Below, piece after piece: positions 12,230 through 24,500 of a stretch of 64,000 bases of DNA; the first letter of the stretch is position 1; each line of letters opens with the position of its first letter. The stretch comes from Harmothoe impar. Its lineage: Eukaryota; Annelida; Polychaeta; Phyllodocida; Polynoidae. The position numbers and the translations under genes were made by a program. Below the pieces are notes generated by a model, which saw only the letters and a program-made list of their open reading frames with translations, did not search any database and was not told the DNA's origin. The DNA is taken from NCBI GenBank assembly GCA_947462335.1, contig OX381714.1, positions 33,132,025 through 33,196,024 on the forward strand, read 5' to 3'.

Positions 12230-12740
12230 TAGAATCTATTCAATCATTCTCCAATCATTTCTTGTATTTGTTGAACCAGATATCCTAGGTCCTGCTAATC
12301 AACCCAAAGCATAATCATACTCTTCCTACCCAATAATGGAAGTATCAAGCAGGCCTATTATCATCAGGTTTGAGCCACATGCAGCATAGACAAGTGTCTA
12401 TGGTGCACATTGGCCTTCAAAGCCATAGTTCATACCTACATGGGGCACATGAGTCTTGTATTAAGATTGTAATGCCACAGAAATAGTGTTTACACTGGAT
12501 AGCTGCTTAGAGAACCTCCTTTTCATCATTCAAATATATATAGATTCTATCTTATTTCTAAACTGTGAGAACATCTATTTATTGTTTCCTATTCTACATC
12601 ACTTTAACATTTTATTGTATTATTATATAATGTCAATTTCATCTGGCTTTGTCGGAAAACTCTAGATATTGTATAGTAGTGACATCTGGTGTCAATCATC
12701 AGAACTATTAGACCAGTTGCCCTGTCCAAACCAACCTCAG
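12230..12740. other. Unassigned segment inside the 2.26-kb element
   Basis: AT-rich sequence unlike the GC-rich modules on either side. No frame, no inverted ends. It may be a further insertion or the original spacer. Confidence 0.4.
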
Positions 12741-12891
12741 CCCTAATCGGCCCGGAGTGGGCTAACCGACGGGCGCCCGTTGGTTTAGGGCACTGGGTTT
12801 TGGTGTGGCCCCAAGTGGGCTGCCCGAATTGGGCTCAGAACGGGTTTTGGACGGGTTTCCTGTCATCTGGCCAACATGAACCCAAAGCGGG

Positions 12892-13951
12892 TACCCACTC
12901 AACAAAAAGACGTTATTTTGCCCTGGATAAAACATTCTCTAAAGGATTGTAAAACGTTTGCTTTTAACGTTTGTTTTACGTAAAAACGTTGACTCCAAAT
13001 AACGTAAATAAACGTTTGTACAAGAACGTTTGTAATACAACCTTATCCTTATGTTAAATAATGTTTTCCAAGGGTCAAGATATCATTTGTTAATGATCAA
13101 AATAACGTTTTTTTCTGCCTCAGAGGGCACCAAAATAGAGCATGCAGGCATTAAGTATTTTTTTGGTTTTATTTGTTTCATACTTTTTCCATTTTGTTAA
13201 ATCATTATCTTCTTCTAGACCTGTTATTACTACTTGTTTTTCCTGATCATGCATACGCACATCCATCAGTTAAATTTCAAGTCATTCACTACCTTTAGTA
13301 GATGAACCCTTTGAGACAACAATCCATTTGAACTAGTGTGGCTATCTATGTATTTTCTCAATCCGGTAAATAGGCATGTACAGGTATACTCCAATGCTAG
13401 ACTGCATAAATATCATTCATCTCTCTGCTACTTTATAAAAATGGTTCGATATGATATGTTGACACTACACTGATTAAATAAGTTGTGGTAATTATCATTG
13501 TGACCCTTTTAAAATTAAGATAACGTGGGCAGGCCCCAAAAGAATCCCATCGAAAGGATAGTGCTGCCTCCTGGTTGCGAAGACTCAAATCAAGAGAAAC
13601 TTTTAATAATATCAAAATAACGTTTTCATACAAAAGTGTTTTGTACAAACCATTAGGAAATGTTCAATAATGTGATGGATACAAACGAGTTTGTACAATC
13701 CATATGGACATGTTCAAAAACAGTTTGGATACAAACATATTTTGTCTAAACCAAACAGACCTGTTAAATAACGTTTCTAATGCAAACATTCCCCTCTAAA
13801 CCTTCTAGAAAGGTTAAATAACGTTTTAGATGACAACGTTTGCATTATAATCTAAATTGAAATGCTAAATAACGTTTTTAAACAAACGTTCTCCTGTAAA
13901 CCTTCTATAAACGTTTGCAGATGTTTATAAACGTTTTTTGTTGAGTGGGTA
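12892..13951. mobile_element. 1.06-kb element nested in the foldback element, TACCCACTCAACAAAAA termini
   Basis: TACCCACTCAACAAAAA (12892) is mirrored by TTTTTTGTTGAGTGGGTA ending 13951. TA on each side suggests a TA target site. The interior, mainly in its two flanks, has many AACGTTT / TAAATAACGTT words. It interrupts the GGGCTC-module region of the surrounding element, so it is the younger insertion. No transposase frame. Confidence 0.7.
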
Positions 13952-14153
13952 TAGCCCTCTTTGAAACTGATCTGAGCCCAAATCGGGCAGCCCGCTTTGA
14001 AACTGATCTGAGCCCAAAATGGGCAGCCCGATCGGGGCCACACTTCAGTCCAGCCATCTGCCCAACATGAAACCCAGCTCAGTTTTGCCCGACTTCAAAC
14101 AGCCAATCCGAGCTAAAACCAAATTGGCCCCGTGCGGGCTTGCTACTAGGGTA

Positions 14154-15050
14154 ATTGCCTTCGTTATGCTCATATTTATGTTATTGGTATTCCCTGTCAG
14201 TAGGCCTACATTAGGCCAAAAAAAAGGTTTGTCTCAGGGCTACGTTTTTTTAATGCAATTTTGAAGAAATGTTTATATTTTTTCCCTTTTTTTGGTTAGT
14301 TTTAGGGTATGTGGAGAAGCTGTCTAGTACATTCATGTTGTTGTTTTTTAAAAGATAAAGAAAAAAATCCGACCTACCGTCCCTACATTTTCTTCCCATG
14401 TTACCTGAAACAAACCTTCTTTTTTGGTCTAATTAAGCAGTTGTACATATAGTCATTGTGAGGTTCTTTTTGACATAGACTGCAACACTGTAATTGCCTT
14501 TGTCTGTTAACTCCCTGGGGGGTACCAATTGATTTATTTCACTTAGCCTTTCTAAACAAGAATCAGTTTTGTTCAACAATTTGAGTTGGCTTGTATTTCA
14601 CCAACTTTTGAATTCTTGCCATTACTCCCCAAGCTAAGCCAGTGTCGTTACAGACCTTAATTGGTCGTAACGCAGCTGCAGGGCTTTCAGGGACCCCTCT
14701 TCCTAATGTTATATATCATACAACACTCTTGTAATTTGAACACTGTGTGTAATTAGCTGGGTTTTTTTAATCAGAAATGATGAATAATGTCAAAGTGTCT
14801 GGACAGCAATATACCATCCTATGACGTGTTAGTGAGATTCGTCGTATTTACAAATAGTGTTGTACATGTATCGTATGTTCTTCAGGAGACAGTAAGGGAG
14901 TGAATAATTATTTAACAATCAGGGGGGGAGACAGAAAATGCGATTTTACCCCTCGGGTGGAGGGACCACCCCTATTCAGCGAGCATCCCATGTCTTATTT
15001 TAAGATCCCCCTCCCCTCTATCTGACTATGATACAGACATTAATGATCGG
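14154..15050. other. Intergenic sequence with a MITE-like end
   Basis: No gene seen. At 14895-14935 TAAGGGAGTGAATAATTA followed by AACAATCAGGGGGG resembles the terminus of the element at 47036-47353, so a degraded relative probably sits here. The rest is AT-rich with T-runs. Confidence 0.45.
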
Positions 15051-15101
15051 GTGGTCAGTTCGTATGAACACCCCCCATCACAAAGCACTCAGGTAAATGA
15101 C

Positions 15102-15326
15102 ATGAGCGGCAGCAACTGGGGGTGTAGCTTTCAGGAGGAACCGGATAGTACCCAGTCAGTGGCGGAAGACTTGGAGACCCAAAGTGAAACCCAAGAAGTA
15201 GCAGCATTTGTTGAAATTCAAGATGTAAGAGTTGTCACATGCAATGACTTGGAGGATGGCGAGGAGAGACGCACTGTGTACTTCACAACTCAACCTCTCC
15301 AAGGTATTCAAAGTTACCCATTTTGA
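15102..15326 (+). CDS. Isolated acidic ORF, possible exon or retroelement ORF1 remnant
   Basis: The frame is open from before 15000 to 15326, with its first in-frame ATG at 15102 (MSGSNWGCSF). The product is Glu/Asp/Thr/Gln rich (EEPDSTQSVAEDLETQSETQ) and ends in a region with a plausible donor CCAAG|gtattc near 15301. A pyrimidine-rich acceptor tttttccatcag occurs at 15427-15438; joining the two would add only a few codons. No family recognised. It could be a host exon with lost partners or a remnant of the ORF1 of the retrotransposon 2 kb downstream. Confidence 0.25.
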   Translation: MSGSNWGCSFQEEPDSTQSVAEDLETQSETQEVAAFVEIQDVRVVTCNDLEDGEERRTVYFTTQPLQGIQSYPF

Positions 15327-15505
15327 TACACAACTAAGTAAATCACTATACTCACTACCAGCCAGTGCCAGACCATTTTACCTGTATATAGTATTTAGAT
15401 ATGTTGATGTCTTCCCTCACTGTGTTTTTTCCATCAGGCGCGTGCATGTTCACGTGAAGACAGGGTCGGGTCGTATGAATTGCCCATGTGTTGCACCTTT
15501 ATGAT

Positions 15506-15703
15506 TATCAGGACGTTGGAACTGATATCCCAAAATACAAGCCAGAAGCATCAGGTCGTTGGACTGATGTACGTGACTCAGGTATCAGGCCGTAGGGACT
15601 GATGTAGGTAACTCAAGTAACTCAGGTATCAGGCCGTAGGGACTGATGTAGGTAACTCAAGTACTCAACATTTCTCAGAACCAGTCAGGTCGTTTGAACT
15701 GAC
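15506..15703. repeat. Five short hairpins with common loop, cluster 1
   Basis: Stem-loops at 15506-15527, 15548-15570, 15584-15603, 15628-15647 and 15684-15703. Each is a 5-6 bp stem (ATCAG..CTGAT in four, GTCAG..CTGAC in the fifth) around a 9-10 base loop of the form G-N-CGT-N-N-G-N-A. Hairpins 3 and 4 are a recent tandem duplication; the others differ in spacing and loop. Confidence 0.6.
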
Positions 15704-15719
15704 GACACCCACTAAAGCA

Positions 15720-16397
15720 CACCTCGAAACTGCTACCAGCACTCTAAAGGCAATATGTGAGCAGCCAAGCAGAAAGGATGGTCCCCGCGGGATTAGTTCC
15801 GATTTAAGCCACCAGGGGGCGCCACTATGGCCTAAAATGAAAGAATTAGGCTAAAAATAGCTCTTGGGTACTTTTTTCTGGAGAATTCAATAGGATTACA
15901 TGAAACATGACATTTTTGGTGAAAAGCTTCCATATTTGGAATGTAAAAAGAACGTTTTAGAGCCTAAATGTGTGTCTTTGTTGATATGTGTTGCCATGGA
16001 AACGTGATTTTCATTCTAAATTAAAAGATTAAGTAGCTCATTGATAAAATGATTCATTGGGATTACTATGGTCAAAACAGAATAGAATTATCATTTCTAG
16101 ATCAAAATCTATGGCCTATAGGATAAAAATGTATGATCATTTTCTAATTATTCTAATTATGCTAATTACATAGAGATATCTAGGAAACTATGGGACTTAG
16201 AGCTTATTGGGGTTTTGGATAGGGCAATGCCCACCCATATTCATCCAGTCATTTCTCAAAAACTAGAAATGATATCTTCTTGTGTAATATATCACTGGAA
16301 AGCTTATGATATAAATTTTAAAGTTGACATTTTCATTGGATATCCCTTTCCCCTTGCCTGTACACATATATTCAACATCACTGTTGGACTAAATGTG
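15720..16397. other. AT-rich spacer between hairpin clusters
   Basis: No open frame of interest. A CCACCAGGGGGCGCCACTAT stretch near 15810-15830 resembles a CTCF-type core, seen once only. The remainder is A/T rich with TAATTA words. Confidence 0.35.
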
Positions 16398-16448
16398 GTT
16401 AGGCCGTTGGGACTAACGTTCTACTCAAGTTTAGGCCGTTGGGACTAA
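16398..16448. repeat. Two hairpins with the same loop, cluster 2
   Basis: 16398-16417 reads GTTAG-GCCGTTGGGA-CTAAC and 16431-16448 is its tandem copy with a 4-bp stem (TTAG..CTAA). The loop matches cluster 1 while the stem has changed on both sides. Confidence 0.6.
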
Positions 16449-16935
16449 CGTTCTACTCAAGTTACGTCATACACAAAGTCAAGAAGTTATGGCTAACATT
16501 TTTTGACTGTAACTCATAATACGATGTACTAGATTAAGTTAAATAGGTTAAGTTGTATGACACGTATTATAATTCTAGTTGTGGCAAAGTACTATGTAAT
16601 CGTGGTAAGCAACACATTTAGCACATTGTGCCAGTCGCATATTTGATTCTAAATCGCAGTACCGGTAATAATATACCCATGATGTTATACCACCAGGTTA
16701 AAATTTGGTATTTATAGGATTAAGAAAGATTAGACTTAAGAAACCCAGTATACCTTCTATGACTGGAAATCTGTTACCGGTATTTTTTGGAAATAATTAT
16801 AGACATTTGATTTGATTCATGAACCACGATTTCATAGAAATGGAAAATAGTCACAGTATTTCATTGAAAGATGTGGGGAGAGTTTCACGCGCTCAACCCA
16901 TTTCTACAATTTAGGACACATACCCCCCTCCCCCA

Positions 16936-17180
16936 ATGCAGAATCACGGGAAAAATCTATTTTTTCTTCTTGTATTTTGTTCCAACCGGAGCACATGTTG
17001 CCTGTCACACATGAAAGGACAGGTAAATAACCTAGGCTTGGATCATTATCCCACTCTGGGACTTGACTCCAGGTTTCTACCAGGGAGGGCTCCATGCTGT
17101 TCCCCCTGGGTCACTCTCATCAACATTTTTTCCTGTTGCATCTTTAATTTTTCTAACTTGGTATCACATGGTCCTAATAG
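16936..17180. other. Probable 5' region of the retrotransposon
   Basis: A short open frame (16936-17214) in a different phase from the EN-RT frame overlaps it slightly. No domain is recognisable, and no ORF1 with zinc knuckles, PHD or esterase motifs is seen. The 5' limit of the element is unresolved. Confidence 0.35.
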
Positions 17181-20100
17181 TGTTTTAGTCTTAAGGAAAG
17201 TTTTCACACTATAGCCTATATACCCAAAAACCCGAAGCAAGTGGTCCCACAGAAAAAACCTGCTGTTAGAACTTTCAATCCAAAAGCTCTGAAAAACAGG
17301 CGTCTACGTATACTAAGAATAAATGCCAGGAAAGGTTTGGTACACAAGGTCATAGAAAAAGAGAAGGGAATAAATTTTGCTCAATTTAGCTGTAGAAGCT
17401 ATTATAATAAGAAGGATGAGATTCATCTCACACTACAAAATTCCGATATAGTTTCCCTTTCTGAAACTTGGTTACATGAGCTATATGATGATTCAGACCT
17501 ACTTTGGAAAGGTAAATCATACCATAGACTAGATAGGACCCTAAAAAAGGCAGGGGGTCTACTCTGTTACTTGTCAGACGAATGGTTCCCCTACTCAGAA
17601 ATTGGTGAGGGTCGCTCGTTTATTAAAAGTGACATAGAATGTTTGACAATTAGAATAAATAAACCTAACAACAAATTTATGACGGTCATTAACATCTATA
17701 GGCCTCCTGGCACTAATGTTGATAATTTTATACAGGACCCTAGAACAGTAATAGAACAATCTAAGGGTGAAATTTGGATTATGGGGGATTTTAACATTAA
17801 CATTAGGGATTCCAAGTCCAAGAAAACCAATATGCTAAAGTCGCTATGCTATGATCATGGTCTATCCTGGCTTATTGATGAGGTCACAAGACCATATCTC
17901 ACGGGCGGGTCGGCGATAGACAACATCATCACCAACTCTAAGTATGTAGCAGGATCTTTTGTTTCTAATGCTCTCATCAGTGACCACCTCCCAACCATTG
18001 CTCATAGAAAGAAAACTAAGAACAACTATGTTACTAGGGAATTTATGGGTAGATCCTACAAGAAGTTTCGTGAGCAGGATTTAAAGGATCATCTTGGGAG
18101 TCTCCCTTGGGACTCCTACTATAAAATACAGAACGTTGATGATAAGTGGGATTTCATAGAAGAAGGTATAAGACAATATTTAGATTTAACCTGCCCCTTA
18201 ACTCCTACGAAATTTAGAGATCATGGAAATGAATGGATGACACCTGAAGTGTTAGAAATGATTACTGAAAGAAACAATTGTGTCAGGGAGCACAGACGTA
18301 GTGGATCAGGGGATCATATCCTTCAGGCAAGTAGACTCAGGCTAAAAATAAACTATGCGGTCAGACAGGCTAAATCTAACTTCATAAAGAACAAGCTTGA
18401 GAATTACAAACATAACCCTAAAAAATTCTGGTCACAAGTAAAAGGTCTCATGAGAAAACCCAAGGATCGCGTCACTATTACTCTTAGAGATGAGTCATCC
18501 AACGAGATGGTTGAAGATGTGCCGAATTACATTAACACCTTCTTCTGTAACATAGGTCCACAACTGTTTGCTCAGGGAAATTTCTCAGCTCCGGCCTCAA
18601 CCCCCTTTGCAGAAAACAATGTGAGAATAGATACTCCATCCTCTTTCACTCAGAAGGAGGTCACAGACCTAGTAAAAGATATTGATCTTAACAAGCCCTC
18701 GGGTTTTCAAGATATAAATACTAAATCACTAAAAAACTCCCTGACATGCCTCTTACCTCAGATGACTCATCTCTTTAACTTTTCAATGAATACGGGTGTT
18801 TTTCCTCAAGCCTGGAAGAAAGCTAAAGTGACCCCAATTCCAAAGACGGGGAATCTGACCAATATTTCTAACTGGAGACCTATCTCCATCCTTCCGGTCC
18901 CGGGGAAATTGCTTGAGAAATTGGTTCAGACCTATGTCATGAAGAGTCTAGAGGAGGATAAGTTTTTTACTGAAAATCAATATGGTTACAGGCCTGGTCT
19001 TAGCACAAGCGCGGCTGTTATAGATTTAGTTGAAGACTTAATGAAAGCTAAGGACAATAGTCAAGTAACGGCTGCAGCATGTTTCGATGTCAAAAAAGCT
19101 TTTGATTGTGTTAATTATTTCATACTGCTGAACAAAATCATTCAACTTGGTTTTCCAAAAAATGTTGTGAACTGGTTAACTTCCTATCTGACAGACAGAC
19201 AACAAATAACATTGGCAAATGGTGTTTTATCTGATTGTAATAATATGACATTTGGAGTTCCTCAGGGGTCCGTCTTAGGTCCCACTCTGTTTATAATTTA
19301 CATAAATAATGTTATTCAAAATCTCAAATCCTGTAAAGCTAAGTTGTATGCTGATGACCTTGTAATATATGTCTCTAACAGAAGCCCGCATACTGCCAAG
19401 GCACTTCTGAGAAATGACATTACAAATCTCCTTCATGCATATGGTGAAATAGGTCTTACAGTCAACATGAAAAAGACTAAAGTAGCCTGGTATTGCTCAC
19501 CCCAAATGGAGAAGAGATGCCCAGATCTGTCCATTACAGTTGGAGAAGACGTTATACGCCGAGTCAAAGTGTATACTTATCTAGGAGCTCATTTAGATGT
19601 TCACCTTAGTATGGAGCAACATGCAAAGTCAGCCTTAGGAATTATGAACCAGCATCTATTTAAGTTGATTAAAATCAGGGAGAACATTGATACTAGAACG
19701 GCCATATTAATATATAAGCAAATAATTCTTCCGAAGATTGATTATTGCTCTTTGCTGTTAGATACCTGTACTCAGAAAACGATTGATAATCTCCAAATTG
19801 CTCAGAATAGAATACTCAGGTGCTGTCTTCAATGTAGAGTCCGTGATGAGTCGGTTGTTAACCTGCATGTTCTGTGTGAAGTCCCACTCATGGCAAAGCG
19901 CAGACAGGAACTATTGTTGTCCTTGATGTATGTGAAGTCAGCCAGACTCCCCTCCCCCTCAAATAAGCGTACTAGGAATGATTCTAAACTAATGTTTCCT
20001 CTCAGAAGACCGGTCAGAAATAGCTATAAGAAGGGTCCATATTATAGAGGAGCAAGGATGTGGAATTCTTTAGATACCAATACTCAGTCCTCAGATAGTA

Positions 20101-20237
20101 GGAAAATTTTCACAAATAAGATAAAGAGGCTTTTAGGTACCCAAATGAAAGGGAAACGATCCGCCCTCCTAAACTTAAGGAAAAAGAAGAGGGCAAGGGA
20201 CTTATTGAGAATTCAAAGACGAGTGCAGGGCCACTAG
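17181..20237 (+). mobile_element. Non-LTR retrotransposon (Jockey/CR1/L2-type) with intact EN-RT frame
   Basis: Open from the codon after the stop TAG at 17178-17180 to the stop ending 20237. Read from 17241 it gives 998 residues. N-terminal APE-type endonuclease: INARKGLVHK, then SLSETWL, IYRPPG, GDFNIN near residue 182 and SDHLPTI near 246. Reverse transcriptase from about 480: NWRPISILP, then GVPQGSVLGPTLF and the catalytic YADDLVIY near 702. The C-terminus has YRGARMWNSL near 933, usual in CR1/L2-type ORF2. There are no stops or frameshifts, so the insertion is young. No ATG exists upstream of codon 147 (17679), so translation would need a non-AUG start, reinitiation after an upstream ORF, or splicing. 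A 3' tail repeat and target duplications were not found. Confidence 0.9.
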
Positions 20238-23200
20238 GCCTAATATACCTTTATACATATGGTCTCCATGGGGATCCTGTGTCGGGCTGATCACATACTA
20301 TCATTGTACGCTAGCAACACATTAGTTTCTCACCTTAGTAGGTTGGGTAGAGACACTGTCATTCCTTCTGCCTATTTATTGATAAGATAACTATGACAAT
20401 TCTGATACTTAATAACTGGACATAAGTAATAATGAAGATAAAGTAGAATAATATCATAAGTCTACACATGGTGTTATTATGGTCTCAAGTTTATTGAAAT
20501 ATTATGCACGTGTGTAACTTAGTTAAGCTCGCCAGTCGAGTTGTCATTGTAGTACTCAAAGGTAGGCATCAGCCTTCAAGTGGGGCACCCTTCTCACTCC
20601 TGCAAATAAATTATATCTTGTCAGTTGAAGTCACATTTCGTATGAAAAGGCTAACACTGACGAGCACAAATCTGTCATAGAAGGGAATTTTACCAATCCA
20701 GCTTTCTGTCAGACAAGTATATAGGATCACAAAGTTTAGGGTATATTTTGGGCATATGCATGTCAAACGTCGTCAGAAATTGTGAACACTGGGACCTATT
20801 TATTTACACTGTACCTTATTTCTTTCTCATTGTACAAACTCATCCTGATACATATCCATTGTTGCTGTTATAGACTACCATATTTGTAGCGAAACCCTGC
20901 GTCTTTTCGGGTACTTGTACCTCAACCTCGGCTTGCCAAAACCAACAAAAGGACCGGACAAAATGATGTATTGAAAATCATAATAAGTTGAAATAAACTG
21001 TTATGAGTGTACATAACCAAAAAAAAAAAAGGTAGACCGCAGCCATTGCAGAATGGACCACTGCGCATCCTTCTACGCATGTTTCTTAAAGATGTCAGAC
21101 TCGTGCCATTTTTGGTAGGGGTATTCCCTGAATAAATTTCTACCCTTAAAAGGAATTTCGGAAAATTTTGAGCAAAAATTGAGCATTTTAGAGCAATATA
21201 CATTTTTGATATAATAATCATTGGCAATCCGGCCCCTACTTTTCATTTTCTGTTTTCAAATGATTTAGGGTACTCACAGAAAATAAATTGGGGAAATTCT
21301 GATGACTTTGATTCAATAGGATCGACCTACCTTTACTCACTTTAGGGGGCAGGGAGCGCAGAAAACAAGGCAGACTCTCCCGTGAAAACTATCCACTACA
21401 ATGTATATGGTTAACAAGCTCAGGCAATAAACACTCCCTACGGATCATCTTCATCCACAACTTGGTCTGTATTTCTCTCTAATCAGCTCTTATCAATTTT
21501 ATGGACGAATAGGCATTGTAAGGCTGCCTTGGGCAAGCAGATACTACATTAATTCTGTCCACACGCTTTAGTTCTGAATAAGACATATATCTATGGGGTG
21601 TCTAGGTTTATTTACCCTGTAGGCTGCCCCTGGGGATGTGGGCGTGGCTTCTACTTCACCCCACGCGATGTCCATGTCACAAACGGCCCCGCCCCCAGCC
21701 ATACAGCAACAGTCCCCTCTATTTAGGACTCGTACAATAAATTACCTCCCCTTTCTCATACCACTTCTTTCTCTGGGACACAGGAGGGTTCACTGCAAAA
21801 CAACTAATATTTCATCAGGTGTTTTATAAACTGAGACTCTTAAGGCACATATATTACCACTCTAGTATGCTAGTCTGGCGCGTTGATATACTAGGTCTAA
21901 TTACATGTTGATGTTTGGATGGTATGGTTTGTGTGGGGACAACTCCTGAATATCTAGGAGTGTGGGTGGAGGTAGGAACCCAATGCCTCCCTATCTGATT
22001 CTTTATAAAACTAGACTGAAATAAGGCCCTCTCAAATAGTTGCTCTGTGCTTTGATAGCTTTTTAATTATTATGGTTGCAATGTTGGTGATCAGTCATTC
22101 CTTATTTATCATAGTCATGCATGCTTGTAAAGTTACTGAGTATCGTCAGAAACGCCCTTTCAATGGATTATGAATCCAGAAAAAAAGAGAAGATCAGTTT
22201 TCAAAACATCTCTCTCCTTTCATGTTATGTTAACACTAGATGTTTATGGACAAAAATGCCCTGGTATTTGACCCTTGATGTTAATAACATTATATCATAT
22301 AACAACCTGTCGGGCTCCCTCTGTTCTCCGTCCTTAAGTAGTTTTGAGTTAGACAGGTCCACAAGGCTAGGATATGATTCCTACTTGACAGATTTTTGTG
22401 CCTCCTACTTTCTAGGTTAACATTGATAAATGACCTATGCATGTTAGAGAATGAAATCACTTTCTTCTTTAAATGTTATTAGTATTGGCTTTAGTATGTT
22501 ATTTTTGCGCATGGCACGATATATATTTCATTTTAAAGCACTGAATGCAATAAAAGAAGAAAATACAGACATGCTATAATATTAGATATCTGATAGAGAG
22601 ATTATTTATAGAGAGTCCGGGATATATTGGGGCATTATTCGAGACATTATTTAAAACATCACCGCGTGCATTATGGGGAGTACATGTTCAATGAGTGGAT
22701 TTGTATAGAAAGGCAGAGTGAGACTCAGGTGTGATTAGGGGCCAGGTGCCCTGCATGCCCCTACGTTTCCCTATGTGCGAGCTGTAAGGTTTTAAAATCA
22801 AATGTATTGTTGTAAATCAAAATTAAATGATAGGGTCTTGGAAAATGTCACTATATCCTACGCCACCGTACATAAAACGATGGACACAGACAACGAATGA
22901 AAGAGCTAACATGATTGGGATAATTACCCCCTTCTTGAGTTACAACTATGGACTAGTAGATACCTTATTTAAATCGTTTGTACTAGATAATGCACAAGGT
23001 TGGTCCCAAAGACTTCATTTTACTTGGCTCCAGCTTAGACCTATATACATTCAATATGCTACATGCATAATTATTTCATAAACTATACTACTCTGTCATA
23101 TATTCACCATTATTTTTCTCTCCTGTGGTATCCATGACATCCATGACTGCATGGTTTCAGGCGCTGGCAGTTGATTTTGTTCATCTATAAATGTAGTGGC

Positions 23201-23250
23201 CATGCCGACACGGCCATGACCAGTGATCACAGGCGGCCCTGTGTGCCGCT
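20238..23250. other. Intergenic, no gene seen
   Basis: Begins with the unresolved 3' UTR of the retrotransposon (a polypurine AATGAAGATAAAGTAGAATA stretch near 20430-20450 may mark its end). There is an A-run at 21021-21031. No splice-bounded coding or inverted repeat element was recognised. Confidence 0.4.
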
Positions 23251-23479
23251 TTAAACATTTATGGGCCGCATAATGTACCAAGTCCTTGGTCTTCATGATA
23301 TATCTACTTAGCAGGGCTGCATTCATGTATCTGGACGAACCATCGGAGGTTATCAACCCATAAGGCCGGCATGATGCTTGACTGTAGCACTGGTGAGTTA
23401 CGCACCAGGGCTGCATTCATACATAATGGCGATACAGGGGTTAACACATTAGAGCACTATGTGGCCCTTAAAGGGTTAA
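23251..23479. mobile_element. CCCTTTAAGGGCCGCAT MITE, copy 2 (TTAA-flanked)
   Basis: TTAA at 23251-23254 and at 23476-23479 bound an element whose right end is GTGGCCCTTAAAGGG and left end ACATTTATGGGCCGCAT. Internal GGGCTGCATTCAT / GCATGATGC blocks match the other copies. A TTAA site with CCC-type ends suggests piggyBac-type mobilisation. Confidence 0.7.
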
Positions 23480-24500
23480 ACCCGACACGGGACATCACAG
23501 CAGGGATACAGCACAGGTGATGTTTTATTTCAAACTCTGTGTTTTGGGGAAATACCATCAACAAAACCTGCGGCAATATGTAGCATGTGGACACAGTTGG
23601 ACCATGTTCCCGAAAGCGCTGCTATAGTTTCAACTGGCCACTAAAAATAATATTTCCACCATTAATATCAAAATACACGGACCCTGACACGGACCGTATG
23701 GACGAAGACTTAGATTGACATAGATGTTTTTATACCGTTGGTTTTACTGATACATATATATTTGTTAAATGCCAAAGCCAACAGGTCTATATTCGGCTGA
23801 CTCTATACATAGTATATAGTATATAAAGTAGATATATGTTGTTTGGCCTGATTGGGCGTGAATATAGTGAGTGTGTTTAGGCTACTCAAAAAAATTTAAT
23901 GGTTTCTCACCACCACGCGCATCATAGAAATCAGTTTTCTAGGAAAACGTTTTTTTTTGTTGCTAATTTTTTAATTTAAAAAAACATGATCGAAAATGGA
24001 CAAATATAGGCATGTTTGGTATCAAATAGAAGCTAATACTGCCAGTAATGCAGTAGGATAGAAATAACTTATAATTTCTGCACTTTTACACATAGCATAT
24101 GAATTTTGGTCCTGAAAAACATATATCATCCTATACATTTTAGCCCGCAAGTAAAAAAATAGCCTCCCTCGTCATAGTTGTCAGTCCTTGGTGATGAGAA
24201 ACAGCATTTTTTAGTGGCCTTATATATATTTAGCCATTTATATACCTGTTAAGCACCCGGAAATTGACCATTGTGAAGGTCGTGGTAAAGAAATTAAAGT
24301 ATTACAGCTTCACAATTACAAACATATCAATGGAACGATTTTGAATCATATATTTTAATAGCAAAATAACCCAGTACTTAATCTGTGTACTTGTGGATTT
24401 TTGGCTTGTTGAATATCATTGACTCTCTTGCCTGAGAGCGTCCTGCTGCACGTAGGGTGATTACTATACATTACTCACTGTATGTAGTAGATACCCTAGG
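23480..24500. other. AT-rich intergenic sequence
   Basis: No coding or inverted repeats beyond short A/T runs; nothing further supported. Confidence 0.4.

Larger units (their letters stand above)
11892..14153. mobile_element. 2.26-kb foldback element, TACCCTAGTAGCAA termini
   Basis: The left end TACCCTAGTAGCAA (11892) is answered by TTGCTACTAGGGTA at 14140-14153; the TA on each side may be the target duplication. The left subterminal region has several copies of a GGGCTTCCCACTTTGGGCTC / AGATCGGTTTTGGACGGG module, and the right end (13955-14100) carries the same module inverted (TGATCTGAGCCCAAATCGGG). A third copy of the left module sits at 12745-12890. No transposase is visible. Confidence 0.7.

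Noticed and set aside
22121..23081. Two plus-strand frames after the retrotransposon
   Set aside because: No retroelement or host motif, AT-rich composition, no splice signals that join them.
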